Shown here: piece by piece, positions 25,643 through 34,078 of the stretch | Layout: each line of letters opens with the position of its first letter | How positions within the stretch are numbered: the stretch's first letter is position 1 | From: JAGWBJ01 sp964291465 | GTDB lineage: Bacteria; Chloroflexota; Dehalococcoidia; Lucifugimonadales; JAGWBF01 | Direction of reading: 5' to 3' | Length of the DNA stretch: 64,000 nt | NCBI GenBank assembly: GCA_964291465.2 | Contig: OZ219938.1 | Coordinates: forward strand, 1 to 64,000 | The notes under the pieces: generated by a model | What the model was told of the DNA's origin: nothing | What the model saw: the letters and a program-made list of their open reading frames with translations, nothing else | Database searches by the model: none | Position numbers and translations under genes: made by a program

Positions 25643-26686
25643 ATGCGCAAGATAGACATGAAGGGCGACGCCAAGAGCCATCCCACGCCCGAGATGTGGG
25701 CCGCGATGAACGAGGCCCAGCTGGGCGACGACATCTACGGCGAGGACCCCACCGTGAACCGGCTGGAGGCCAAGGCCGCGGCCATGCTGGGCAAGGAGGC
25801 GGCCGTCTTCATGCCCAGCGGCACCCTGTCCAACATCGGCGTGGTGCTGGCCCACAGCCGCCCGGGGACGGCGGTGCTGGTGGGAGACGACTCCCACATA
25901 TTCCACAAAGGCCGAGGAGTGATGGAGGCCCTGGGACGAATGGAGATAGTCGGCGTGCCCACCCAGGACGACGGCGTGCTGGCCCCCGACGACCTCGAGG
26001 CCTCCTTCCGCCAGTGCGAGAGGGACGGCAAGGAGGTGACCCTGCTCTCGGTGGAGAACACCCACAACCTGAAGGGTGGCCTGGTGCTGGACCAGGAGGA
26101 CATCGCGGCGGCGGCCGAGGTGGCCCACCGCCGGGGCGTGCCCCTGTTCCTGGACGGGGCCAGGGTGTTCAACGCCGCCGTGGCCCTGGACGTGCCGGTG
26201 TCGGACCTGTGCATGAGCGCGGACTCCGTCGCCTTCTGCCTGTCCAAGGGCCTGGGCTGCCCTGCCGGGTCCATGCTATGCGCCGACCACGACACCGTGG
26301 CCCGCGCCAGGGTCCACAAGAAGGACCTGGGGGGAGGCATGCGGCAGATCGGCTTCCTGGCCGCAGCCGGAATCGTGGCCCTGGACACCATGGTGGACCG
26401 CATGGCCGACGACCAGGCCCACGCCGTGCGTCTGGCCCAGGGGATGGCGGGCATACCCGGCCTGTCGGTCGACCCCGGCGCGGTCCAGACCAACGTGGCC
26501 GTCTTCGAGGTGATGGACTACGACGTGGGGGCGTTCATCCAGGGGCTGGAGCACCGGGGCGTCTTCCTGGACCACCAGGAGGGCAGGAAGCTGCGGTTCT
26601 TCACCCACTACGGCATCTCCGCGAAGGACGTCGAAGATACCCTGGAGGCGGTGGAGGCCACCGCCCGGGATCTGGCGGCGGACTAG
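25643..26686 (+). CDS. Low-specificity L-threonine aldolase-like PLP enzyme
   Basis: Fold type I PLP enzyme, 347 residues, related to beta-eliminating lyases and threonine aldolases that split beta-hydroxy amino acids to glycine and an aldehyde. Visible features: TPEMWAAMNEAQLGDDIYGEDPTVN at the N-terminus (typical of the family), FMPSGTLSNIG, the PLP-contacting Asp in LFLDGARVFNAAV, and the Schiff-base Lys in SVAFCLSKGLGCPAGS. Start ATG 25643 follows CAGGAGG and lies below a good promoter. It converges with the carbonic anhydrase gene; their stop codons share CTAG. Confidence 0.92.
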   Translation: MRKIDMKGDAKSHPTPEMWAAMNEAQLGDDIYGEDPTVNRLEAKAAAMLGKEAAVFMPSGTLSNIGVVLAHSRPGTAVLVGDDSHIFHKGRGVMEALGRMEIVGVPTQDDGVLAPDDLEASFRQCERDGKEVTLLSVENTHNLKGGLVLDQEDIAAAAEVAHRRGVPLFLDGARVFNAAVALDVPVSDLCMSADSVAFCLSKGLGCPAGSMLCADHDTVARARVHKKDLGGGMRQIGFLAAAGIVALDTMVDRMADDQAHAVRLAQGMAGIPGLSVDPGAVQTNVAVFEVMDYDVGAFIQGLEHRGVFLDHQEGRKLRFFTHYGISAKDVEDTLEAVEATARDLAAD

Positions 26687-27498
26687 GGCGTCGCCCGGGC
26701 GCAGTCTATGATCTTCCGGCCGCCTCTCGGCTGCACGGGTCGGTTGTTGGGGCCGCCGCTCAGCGCCAGCAGTCCGTCGACCTGCTCCGCGGAAATGGTC
26801 TTGGGCTCGCGCATCACGTACCAGTCCACCGGCTCGTCGCAGGGCGGCGTGGTCTTGGAGCCGTCGTACCTGTAACAGCCGCCGCCCGGCGCGTCCAGGC
26901 CGGCGTTGAGCCCAACGCCCCCGGCCGCGGCGGCTCCGGCAGCCGGAGCGGCGTCCAGTACCCCCTGCACGATGGGGCTGGGCTCGCCCAGTCGAAACAA
27001 CAGCCCCACCACCGCCAGGTCGCCGTCCGCTCCCTCATGGACCAGGTGCATCTCCGCGGCGTAGCTCGCGCCGTCTATCCGGTGTTCCGAGGGCGAGTGG
27101 AGGTGCGCCGACCTCAGCTCGAAGGCCCGCCGGCCCACGCTGAACGTGTTGCCCGGGCCGTAGTCGACGTGGACGAACTTGCCGTCGTTACGCACCGCCG
27201 TCGCGTCTCCGCCGTACGAGAACGCGATGGGCCCGACGTCGCCCTTCTCGTATCCGGTTATGTCGATGGGCGACTGCTGCCGGCCGTCGCCGCACAGGGC
27301 GAACTCGGCGGACAGGAAGGCCCAGTTCTCCGGCGCGCCCGGCCCCTCGTATCCCCACTCCACGGCGTCACCGGCCCCCTGGGCCGGCCTGCCGCCGCCC
27401 CCGGACGCAGCCGCCAACATCGCTGGGAGCAGGGACACCAGCATCTTCCCCGCGATTCTCATTCGTCTTACTACAGGTCTTGCCATGGCTCTGAGCAC
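26683..27498 (-). CDS. Alpha-class carbonic anhydrase, secreted
   Basis: Catalyses CO2/bicarbonate interconversion. An N-terminal signal region is visible (MRIAGKMLVSLLPAMLAAAS). The alpha-class core follows: WGYEGPGAPENWA, QQSPIDI, AHLHSPSEHRIDG with two zinc His, EMHLVHEG with the third zinc His, and TTPPCDEPVDWYVM. At 271 residues it is of normal size. An inserted Ala/Gly-rich stretch (LDAAPAAGAAAAGGVGLNAG) sits in a surface position. The start is GTG 27498, with in-frame ATGs at 27486 and 27462 as alternatives. Extracytoplasmic location is inferred from the signal peptide. Confidence 0.93.
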   Translation of the reverse strand: MLRAMARPVVRRMRIAGKMLVSLLPAMLAAASGGGGRPAQGAGDAVEWGYEGPGAPENWAFLSAEFALCGDGRQQSPIDITGYEKGDVGPIAFSYGGDATAVRNDGKFVHVDYGPGNTFSVGRRAFELRSAHLHSPSEHRIDGASYAAEMHLVHEGADGDLAVVGLLFRLGEPSPIVQGVLDAAPAAGAAAAGGVGLNAGLDAPGGGCYRYDGSKTTPPCDEPVDWYVMREPKTISAEQVDGLLALSGGPNNRPVQPRGGRKIIDCARATP

Positions 27499-27539
27499 CT
27501 CTCTCCGTCATTCCCGGGCCCGGATGCCCCCTCCTCGGC

Positions 27540-27605
27540 GTCGTTCCGGCGAGGGCCGGGACCCAGGGGCAGGGCAGCCTGAGCCCCCGCTTTCGCGGGA
27601 GTGAC
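27540..27605. repeat. Dispersed intergenic repeat, copy 2
   Basis: The first 30 bases match 12481-12510 at 28 of 30 positions. It ends with a hairpin, CCCGCTTTCGCGGG, then AGTGACG, while CGTCATTCCCG (27507-27517) flanks the other side as an imperfect inverted partner. This is the layout of small non-autonomous palindromic repeats. Confidence 0.65.
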
Positions 27606-27643
27606 GGAGGAGTCATCCGAGCCCATTATCATGGGAACGGCCT

Positions 27644-29188
27644 CTAGGCGGAGCGCATCCAGTCCGAGACCCGCTCGCCGATCATTATGCTGGTGGCGTT
27701 GGTGTTGGCCCGCACCACGTCGGGCATGATGGACGCATCCGCCACCCGGAGGCCCTCCAGGCCCCTCACGCGGCCGTACTGGTCCACCACCGCCATGGGG
27801 TCCGACGGCGGCCCCATCTTGCAGGTGCCCGAGATGTGCTGGCAGGTGGTCACGTGCTCCAGGAGCCAGGCGTCCAGGGTGTCGTCGGACTGCAGGTGCT
27901 CGTCCCCGGGCCACACCCGCTCCCGGACGATATCCCGGTAGGCCGGGTGCTCCAGCATGCCCACGGCCAGCCGGACCGCCTCCCTCATCCGTTGCAGGTC
28001 CCAGGGGTCCTCCAGGAAGTGGTAGTCCAGCTCGGGCTGTACCCTGGGGTCGCCGGACACCAGACGCATCCGGCCGGCGCCCGCCGCCAGCTCCAGCTGG
28101 ACCTGGCAATCAATCATGAACCCCCCGGAGCCCGCGTCGGCGCCGATGCGGGGCCCGTGGAAGGAGTGGGGCAGCAGGTGGATGTCGTTCCGCGTGCCGG
28201 ACCCACGCGACGTGAACCTGAGTATGAACTGCACGCGGGGTGTGGCCGCCTGCAGGATGACGTCGTCCTTCACCCTGGCCCGTACGTCCACCGCCGGGTG
28301 GTCCCGCATGTTTTCGCCGACGCCGGGCAGGTCGTGGACCAGGGGCACTCCGGCGGCGGCCAGGTCGCCGGGCGGCCCCACGCCCGACAGCATCAACAGG
28401 TGCGGCGAGCCGATGGCCCCGGCGCTCAACACGGTCTCGGAGGCCTCCACGGTGAAGGTCTCCCCGCCGCTCTCCACCTCCATCCCCACGGCCCGCTTGC
28501 CGTCGAAGAGGACCCTCCGCGCCAGGACGTCTCCACGCACCGTCAGGTTCAGCCTGTGCCGTGAGGGCTCCAAGTGCGTGAGGAAGGTGCTCATCCGCAC
28601 GCCGTTGGCCTGGTTCATGGGGATCAGGCCGACGCCGGTGCACTGGGGGCTGTTCATGTCCGCGACCTGGGGGAAGCCGGCGCCGACGCAGGCCTCCAGG
28701 AAGGCGCGCTGGACGGGCGCCAGGGAGTCCATGCTGTGCCTGCGTATGGGGATGGGGCCGTCGGTGCCGTGGAAGTCGTCACGGACGTCCAGGTCCCGCT
28801 CCATCTTGCGAAAGTATGGAAGGACCTTCAGGTACCCCCACTCGTCGTTGCCTTGGGACTCCCAGGAGTCGAAGTCCTCTGGGATGCCCCGGAGGAACAC
28901 CTGCCCGTTGACCGAGGAGGAGCCGCCGATGAGCTTGCCCCGGGGCACGGGCATGACCCTGTCTCGCCGGCCGGTGGCCTTGCCCACGAAGGACCAGTTG
29001 TGGGGACTGTCCTCGTCCCCGGGGCTCTGGTCGTTGCCGTCCCGCACCGGCCCCGGAAGGGCGTACAGGTCGGCGTAGTCGGGACCGGCCTCCAGCAGGA
29101 GCACCGACCGTCCCGGGTCCTCACTGAGGCGGCTGGCCAGCGCGCACCCCGCGGATCCCGCGCCGACCACGATCACGTCGTATCTCAC
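27644..29188 (-). CDS. GMC family FAD-dependent oxidoreductase (choline dehydrogenase-like)
   Basis: Flavoprotein of 514 residues that oxidises an alcohol. The N-terminal FAD motif is VVGAGSAGCALASRLSEDPG. The GMC signature regions RGKLIGGSSSVNGQVFLRG and GAIGSPHLLMLSGVGP follow, with the catalytic His in TTCQHISGTCKMG and the usual C-terminal VADASIMPDVVRANTNAT. It is soluble as predicted, with no signal peptide. Substrate is not determinable; choline, other primary alcohols and polyethylene glycol are all known for the family. It is a single leftward gene. Confidence 0.95.
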   Translation of the reverse strand: MRYDVIVVGAGSAGCALASRLSEDPGRSVLLLEAGPDYADLYALPGPVRDGNDQSPGDEDSPHNWSFVGKATGRRDRVMPVPRGKLIGGSSSVNGQVFLRGIPEDFDSWESQGNDEWGYLKVLPYFRKMERDLDVRDDFHGTDGPIPIRRHSMDSLAPVQRAFLEACVGAGFPQVADMNSPQCTGVGLIPMNQANGVRMSTFLTHLEPSRHRLNLTVRGDVLARRVLFDGKRAVGMEVESGGETFTVEASETVLSAGAIGSPHLLMLSGVGPPGDLAAAGVPLVHDLPGVGENMRDHPAVDVRARVKDDVILQAATPRVQFILRFTSRGSGTRNDIHLLPHSFHGPRIGADAGSGGFMIDCQVQLELAAGAGRMRLVSGDPRVQPELDYHFLEDPWDLQRMREAVRLAVGMLEHPAYRDIVRERVWPGDEHLQSDDTLDAWLLEHVTTCQHISGTCKMGPPSDPMAVVDQYGRVRGLEGLRVADASIMPDVVRANTNATSIMIGERVSDWMRSA

Positions 29189-29413
29189 CGGCGATCCCCT
29201 CCTCGGCCGAAGTTGGGGGCGCCTAGGCCTCGCGAGACGCCCTCACAGACCACCGCTCCCGGCTGCCGCTAGACTAACATCCCTCCGCATACGAGTCCAG
29301 GGACGCACTCCCGGCCAGAGGGCAGGGGGGTCTACGAAGGGGAATGGTACAATGTGGATGCGAGGCACCTAGTCCGTCTGCCAGACCGGTCTAGGGCATA
29401 AAGAGTAACTTTC

Positions 29414-29770
29414 GTGGACACCTTTTCGGTACAGATCGCCATTGGAGACCATGAGAGGCAGCGCTGGACTACACTGGACGCCTTGGTGGACACAGGCGCG
29501 TCAATAACGTCGGTGCCCGCTTCGGTGCTGCGAGAGCTCGGGGTGAGACCGGTGGCGCAGGAACGGTTCCGTTTTGCCCAGCGCGAGACGCGGTTGATGG
29601 ACGTGGGCCAGACCTGGGTGCGCGTCGAAGATAGGGAGAGGATTACGCTGGTGCTTTTCAACGAAGAGGGCACGGTACCGCTTCTGGGAGCGTTGGCGTT
29701 GGAGACCGCGTTCATGGCAGTCGACCCCGTGGCCCAGAAGCTGGTCCCGGCGGATGGGCTGATGATGTAG
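29414..29770 (+). CDS. Retroviral-type (clan AA) aspartyl protease domain protein
   Basis: A 118-residue protein with ALVDTGASITSVPASVL, the D-T-G-A active-site loop of single-domain aspartyl proteases, and a later hydrophobic LLGALALETAFM that plays the role of the ILG motif. It would need to dimerise to form a full active site. The start is GTG 29414. Small proteins of this type are common in bacterial genomes, often near toxin-antitoxin genes, but substrates are unknown. It is the first gene of the accessory island at 29.3-37.5 kb. Confidence 0.8.
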   Translation: MDTFSVQIAIGDHERQRWTTLDALVDTGASITSVPASVLRELGVRPVAQERFRFAQRETRLMDVGQTWVRVEDRERITLVLFNEEGTVPLLGALALETAFMAVDPVAQKLVPADGLMM

Positions 29771-29897
29771 GATCGGGCCGGCGACCAAGAGAAGGCCCAC
29801 GGGTAATTCCGAGGGCCCCGTTGTAGGCGTCGTCCTGGGCAACATGCCGAGCAAGGGCAGGATTGACTCTAACCAGTCTGACTAGCATAGTACGGCC

Positions 29898-30170
29898 ATG
29901 AAATTAGTCTACTCGACACACGCAGCCAAGGCGCGTTTTTCAGAGGTCTTGAGACACGTCCGAGAAGGCAGGACGGTAACCATCTCCTACCGCGGAGAAC
30001 CCGTGGCGGAGGTCCGCGCCATCGAGAAGGCGCCGCAAACCATCGAGGACCGCCTCGAAGAGCTGAGACGCTTGGGCATCTTGCACCCTGCCGGCGGGCC
30101 CCGTCGCGAATTCAAGCCCGTGGCCCATGTGCCCGGGGCAGTCGAGCGGTTCCTGGCTGAGCGCGAATAG
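29898..30170 (+). CDS. Phd/YefM-type antitoxin
   Basis: A 90-residue DNA-binding antitoxin. The Phd/YefM fold is seen in AKARFSEVLRHVREGRTVTISYRGEPVAEVRAI. The C-terminal part (EDRLEELRRLGILHPAG, then VPGAVERFLAERE) is the expected toxin-neutralising tail. The stop overlaps the GTG of the PIN gene by one base, so the pair is translationally coupled and probably autoregulated. Role: neutralise the PIN RNase and repress the operon. Confidence 0.88.
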   Translation: MKLVYSTHAAKARFSEVLRHVREGRTVTISYRGEPVAEVRAIEKAPQTIEDRLEELRRLGILHPAGGPRREFKPVAHVPGAVERFLAERE

Positions 30171-30550
30171 TGAGCGGCGCGTACGTCGATACTTCGGCGT
30201 TCCTCGCTGCCGCGCTGGGTGATTCCGGCCACGGTCAGGTTGCCGCCCCCCGGGGAGCGTATTCCACCCTCTTGTCTTCCAACCTCCTGGAAGCCGAAGC
30301 ACGGGCTGCCTTCGCACGCGAGGGGCTGGCCTTCGACGCCGGGATCCTGGGCGGCATCGAGTGGGTAACACCCGATCGGCCGCTGAGCCAAGAGCTGGAA
30401 ACCGCCGCGGCGGCCGGCTATCTCCGGGGAGCCCACCTCTGGCACGTGGCGATGGCCCTGTACGTAGCAACCGATCCGGGCGAACTTGCCTTCATCGCCT
30501 TGGACGCCCGACAGCAAGCGGCCGCGCTGGCGTTGGGATTCAAAACGTAA
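30170..30550 (+). CDS. PIN-domain toxin (VapC-like)
   Basis: Predicted ribonuclease of 126 residues. The PIN acidic residues are in AYVDTSAFLAAAL (first Asp), LLEAEARAAF (Glu), GAHLWHVAMAL where the usual Asp is replaced by Trp/His (GAxxxDA is normal), and FIALDARQQAAALALG (final Asp). The missing third acidic residue may lower activity. Start is GTG 30170, overlapping the antitoxin stop. VapC-type toxins cleave tRNA or rRNA; the target here is unknown. Confidence 0.85.
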   Translation: MSGAYVDTSAFLAAALGDSGHGQVAAPRGAYSTLLSSNLLEAEARAAFAREGLAFDAGILGGIEWVTPDRPLSQELETAAAAGYLRGAHLWHVAMALYVATDPGELAFIALDARQQAAALALGFKT

Positions 30551-30576
30551 GACGACGTCCCGGCTTTGGGTTTCGG

Positions 30577-31617
30577 CTATGCGCCTGGCACAGGATGGCC
30601 TGGCAGTACGATCGTATATGTCAACTTCACTGTCTTCGGCTCAAAGACCGAGAATGCATTGTCGAACACCAAGGTGTGCTGCCCGGAATCGGCGGCTGCC
30701 AGCTCCCCCTTCGCCTGCCCTACCCTTGGTTCGTCTACCCGGATCACCCAATGGCCCGACGGGTCTGAAATGCGGTATCTGAGGTCGAGATTGGCCGTGA
30801 ATTCATAGGAGAGCCTAGTAGCAACGGCGAGGTTAAGCGGTAGCTCAAGCGTATCTCCCGCCTTGATTTCGAAATCGGCTCGATAGGTTCGGGGGCGGTA
30901 GGCAACGAAGCCCGCCTTTAGGGCAGGCAGCCATTTGCGCACGTCATTCGATGTGATAGCAAAGGCGATGTTCTCGATGCCACGGCCAGATGGTGTATAG
31001 TCCGGCCGAAGGGTATTGACCCCAACCACCTGGCCTTGAGTGTTGACCAACGGGCCACCGCTATTGCCGGGGTTGACGGCAGCGTCGGTCTGGAAATGCT
31101 CTACGTTGTCGAACAATACATGGTCCGCGGACACGATGCCCCTCGTAACGGTCACCGTTCCGGGAGCACCCTTGGCAGGGAATCCCAGCGCCAGCACATC
31201 GTCTCCTACATCAACTTGGTCAGAGTCCGCCAAGGGTAGTGCTCTGAAAGACCTCCTCCTGCCCCCGACAAGAATCACGGCCAAGTCGACGAGTTCATTT
31301 CTCCCGACTACTCTCCCTTCCAATTGCGAGCCGTCATTCAAGATGACGACAGCTTCATCGACACCCTCTACCACATGCGCATTCGTAACTACCCACCCAT
31401 GCTTGTCAACGAGGAAGCCAGAGCCTACGTTGCCAATCTCCACAATAGCTGGCCTAGAAGCTGCGACAATATCTGCGGTCGACATGGGAGCAGCCTTGGT
31501 TGGAGAATGCGAAGCTCCGAACAGAGCCCGTATCGAATTCTTGATTCGTCCTATCACAGCAACGGGGCTCCTCTCGATTTGGCTTGGTTGTCGCCGAACC
31601 ATTAGGCATCGAACCAA
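30577..31617 (-). CDS. Trypsin-like protease with C-terminal GOLD-like domain
   Basis: A 346-residue HtrA-type protease without PDZ. The catalytic His is in GWVVTNAHVVEG, the Asp in ELVDLAVILVG and the Ser in AAVNPGNSGGPLVN (residues about 75-205). From about residue 255 the chain is a beta-rich domain: FEIKAGDTLELPLNLAV, DLRYRISDPSGHWVIRV, then SGQHTLVFDNAFSVFE-type residues and KTVKLTYTIV, strongly reminiscent of the GOLD domain of eukaryotic p24 cargo proteins. There is no signal peptide, so it may be cytoplasmic. The start could also be internal, for example at MSTADIVAASRPAI. It sits in the accessory island. Confidence 0.85.
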   Translation of the reverse strand: MVRCLMVRRQPSQIERSPVAVIGRIKNSIRALFGASHSPTKAAPMSTADIVAASRPAIVEIGNVGSGFLVDKHGWVVTNAHVVEGVDEAVVILNDGSQLEGRVVGRNELVDLAVILVGGRRRSFRALPLADSDQVDVGDDVLALGFPAKGAPGTVTVTRGIVSADHVLFDNVEHFQTDAAVNPGNSGGPLVNTQGQVVGVNTLRPDYTPSGRGIENIAFAITSNDVRKWLPALKAGFVAYRPRTYRADFEIKAGDTLELPLNLAVATRLSYEFTANLDLRYRISDPSGHWVIRVDEPRVGQAKGELAAADSGQHTLVFDNAFSVFEPKTVKLTYTIVLPGHPVPGA

Positions 31618-31655
31618 TAGGCGCTTCTTCAGGTGCAGTCTGAATAGTGTCTGGT

Positions 31656-31871
31656 TTAAGCTTGGGCGTAGCGGTTTCTCTCTCGGTTGCTGGCCTGGAT
31701 TACTGCTGAGTCCAAGTGTTTGGAAGCGTGTTCGATTTCAATACCGATGAGTTCACCGTTAGCGCCGAGGTCTACGTTCAGCCCATCGGCAACTTCCCTG
31801 GTTTCTACACCCGGCTTAGTACTGAATTCGACGTAAGCACTGTCGGTTTCCGGGTAGTAATGCAGTTTCAT
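31656..31871 (-). CDS. DUF2283 family protein (possible antitoxin)
   Basis: A 71-residue protein beginning MKLHYYPETDSAYVEFST, the standard DUF2283 opening (Y-Y-x-E-x-D-x-x-Y-I/V), followed by GLNVDLGANGELIGIEIEHASKHL. DUF2283 genes often follow DUF4258-like genes, and the pair has been suggested to be a toxin-antitoxin system. Its ATG overlaps the stop of the upstream gene (ATGA), consistent with coupling. Confidence 0.85.
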   Translation of the reverse strand: MKLHYYPETDSAYVEFSTKPGVETREVADGLNVDLGANGELIGIEIEHASKHLDSAVIQASNRERNRYAQA

Positions 31872-32119
31872 TCTTCCCTCCCTCTGAATCCGCTGTCTAT
31901 GAAGGCAGTAAGGACCGTTTCTCCATCGGCCAGGGTCACTACTCGCAAAATATGTGGGTTCTCGTGATTCGGATAAGGAACTACTCCCCAGAATCGGATG
32001 CGGCTGTCAGGTTGAATTTCGCGCCGAACAGGGTGTTCGATGACTTGGGCAACCCAGGCAAGCTCAATATATGAACGGCTCCTTTGAAGCCGTTCCTGAA
32101 AGTGTCTGGTAACCTTCAT
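31868..32119 (-). CDS. DUF4258-like small protein (possible toxin partner)
   Basis: An 83-residue protein: MKVTRHFQERLQRSRSYIE, then WVAQVIEHPVRREIQPDSRI, RFWGVVPYPNHENPHILRVV and VLTAFIDSGFRGREE. This pattern (an N-terminal R-H-F/x-x-R segment, then a short beta-sheet with R-x-W-G) resembles DUF4258/RelE-fold proteins. It is upstream of and overlaps the DUF2283 gene by four bases. Assignment to DUF4258 is by eye, so the toxin role is inference. Confidence 0.7.
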   Translation of the reverse strand: MKVTRHFQERLQRSRSYIELAWVAQVIEHPVRREIQPDSRIRFWGVVPYPNHENPHILRVVTLADGETVLTAFIDSGFRGREE

Positions 32120-32166
32120 GCATTCGATTGTATAGGTGGCTCGTCAAGATGAACAGCGCCGCCCGG

Positions 32167-32922
32167 TCACGGGGCGGGGGGCGCGGCGGCCTCCGCCCGT
32201 CTGTGGTGGGCCCGGAGCTTCCACCTTGCCCATAGGACCGCCAGCAGGGGCGTACACAGCAAGCCCACGACCATGAGTATCAGATACTCGTGAGGAACGT
32301 GCATCCACGAGCCGCCTATGGCCAGGAGATAGTAGCGGCCCATGCGGCCGATGACGCTGGCCGAGGTGTACCTCCAGAGGGGATAGTTGGAGCTGGGAGC
32401 CAGCACCCTGACCGGATAGAACGGGAAAGGGCTGACGGCCAGAATCGCGATCGTCGGCCAGGGCCGCCAGTAGAAGTAGCGCACCGCCCTCTTGTAGAGG
32501 GCTGTTTGCTTCACCGGGGCGACGGGACGCAACTCGAAGACCTTCTTGATGACGACGTAGTCTATGATGCAGGCTATCATCGTCGCGACGCCCCCGACCA
32601 CGGCCACCACCCAGGGCTCGTAGATGGCCGCGGCAAAGAGCACGCCGGGCTCGTTGGGCAGGTACACGAAGCTGTTGGATGGTATGGAGTACCAGAAGTA
32701 CAGCACAAGCTGCCACAGGGGAGGGTAGAAGACCCAGGCCAGCAGGGTGCATACCAGGGCGGGGACCAGGGTGCCCGCCAGAACCCAGACCTTGGGGCTG
32801 CGCTTGGCCCCATGGAGCAGGGCCGCCACTTTGCAGTAGACCTCTCCCCAATCTGGAGCTGGTCTCCGCCAGGCCCAGAGCCTCCGGCGATCGGCGACGG
32901 GTCTACTCATCCGTCGGGACAC
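32167..32922 (-). CDS. VTT-domain (DedA/SNARE-associated-like) membrane protein
   Basis: A multi-pass membrane protein of 251 residues with about five hydrophobic segments (WVLAGTLVPALVCTLLAWVF, VVAVVGGVATMIACIIDYVV, ILMVVGLLCTPLLAVLWA). The core reads F-P-F-Y-P-V-R-V-L-A-P followed by ASVIGRMGRYYLLAIGG, which fits the VTT domain of DedA-like lipid scramblases and transporters. It is 39 bases downstream of the radical SAM gene on the same strand, so the two are probably cotranscribed. GTG 32922 or ATG 32910 are possible starts. Confidence 0.8.
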   Translation of the reverse strand: MSRRMSRPVADRRRLWAWRRPAPDWGEVYCKVAALLHGAKRSPKVWVLAGTLVPALVCTLLAWVFYPPLWQLVLYFWYSIPSNSFVYLPNEPGVLFAAAIYEPWVVAVVGGVATMIACIIDYVVIKKVFELRPVAPVKQTALYKRAVRYFYWRPWPTIAILAVSPFPFYPVRVLAPSSNYPLWRYTSASVIGRMGRYYLLAIGGSWMHVPHEYLILMVVGLLCTPLLAVLWARWKLRAHHRRAEAAAPPAP

Positions 32923-32961
32923 TCTCTTCTGGGGCCACGAACAAGACCAGGCGGGCGCCGG

Positions 32962-33960
32962 TCATTGGGCCGGTCTCCCGCCGCCGGAAGCCTTTGCCGG
33001 GACCTGGGGATGGCGCCAGCCGTCCATCATGGAGGCCCGATGCACGCACTGAACGGTGCAGTAGGCGGCGCAGGGCTTCTCCGTGAAGTACTGCCGGCGC
33101 ATCTCCTCCCTGGAGTAGCCCTCCAGGGGCACCCCGGGGTAGCCCCGCTGCTGGGAGCACCAGTGCACCAGGCCGTCTTCGTCCACGTAGAGGTAGCGGG
33201 CCCCGGCCCGGCACCTCCATCGGTTGGGGCGTCCCTGGACCAGGTTCTCCCCGAAGCGGTCCAGCCAGGCGAAGACTCCGGGCCCCTTCCCTCCAACGAT
33301 CTCCCGGTAGATGCCCTGCTGAAGCGCGCTCAGCGGCTTTACCTGCCCGTTGCCGGAGTGAATGATGCCCAGGGAGGTCGGAAATCCCAGCTCCCGGGCC
33401 CGGTTCACCACCACCCGGGCATCCTCGGGGTTCTTTATCTCCGACCCGAGGACGGCGTTGACGTTGACCCCGAACTCCGCGTGCCTGGCCAGCAGTACCA
33501 GCTTGCCGTCCAGCACCTTCAGGCTCTTTATGGAGGTCTCGTCGGGGTCTACGTTGTCGATGGATATCTGCAGGTAGTCCAGCCTCGCCCCGTTGAGGCC
33601 CTTGATGCGCTGCTCGGTCAGCAGGTAGCCGTTGGTGATCACCGTGGCGATGATTCCCCGCCGGCGTATGTGGTCTACCACCTGCTCCAGCTCGGGGTGC
33701 AGCAGCGGCTCCCCGCCGCTGATGGTGATGATGGACGTGCCCCGGGAAGCCAGATCGTCGACGCGCCGCAGCAGCAGCTCCAGGGGCACCGGCTTGGAGA
33801 CCTGGTCGTATTCGTTGCAGTAGGCGCAGGAGAGATTGCACCGCCGCGTCACCACCAGGTGCACCAGGACCGTATGACGGGTCGAGACCAGGGTCTTGGC
33901 CACCATCAACGCGCCCCGGAGGCCCCGGTGCAGCCGCCTCGGTGTTATTTTTGCGGGCAT
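32962..33960 (-). CDS. Radical SAM protein with C-terminal cysteine cluster (SPASM/twitch-like)
   Basis: A 332-residue radical SAM enzyme. The [4Fe-4S]/SAM motif is RRCNLSCAYCNEY (C-x3-C-x2-C, residues about 37-50), followed by SIITISGGEPLLHPEL and ATVITNGYLL. The C-terminal region has further cysteines: NRWRCRAGARYLY, LVHWCSQQRG and KPCAAYCTVQC, suggesting one auxiliary Fe-S cluster. This architecture is common in enzymes that modify peptides, sugars or lipids. No precursor peptide gene is evident beside it, and the partner is a VTT membrane protein, so lipid or envelope chemistry is plausible but unproven. It has an ATG start at 33960. Confidence 0.9.
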   Translation of the reverse strand: MPAKITPRRLHRGLRGALMVAKTLVSTRHTVLVHLVVTRRCNLSCAYCNEYDQVSKPVPLELLLRRVDDLASRGTSIITISGGEPLLHPELEQVVDHIRRRGIIATVITNGYLLTEQRIKGLNGARLDYLQISIDNVDPDETSIKSLKVLDGKLVLLARHAEFGVNVNAVLGSEIKNPEDARVVVNRARELGFPTSLGIIHSGNGQVKPLSALQQGIYREIVGGKGPGVFAWLDRFGENLVQGRPNRWRCRAGARYLYVDEDGLVHWCSQQRGYPGVPLEGYSREEMRRQYFTEKPCAAYCTVQCVHRASMMDGWRHPQVPAKASGGGRPAQ

Positions 33961-34078
33961 CGACCCATCGTCATCACTATTGGGCTACAGATTGGACACC
34001 CCTCCGAAGTATGTCCCCTATTGACCTTTGCGGAGGCTCTCAAGCAGTGTGGCAGCTACGCGGTAGCCTTCGGCATTC

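Noticed and set aside
23101..27582. Very long plus-strand open frame (about 1490 codons) across four genes
   Set aside because: It lies antisense or out of frame to genes with clear families (MaoC-like, BNR propeller, carbonic anhydrase); it is low-information Gly/Arg/Pro-rich sequence, a usual by-product of high GC.
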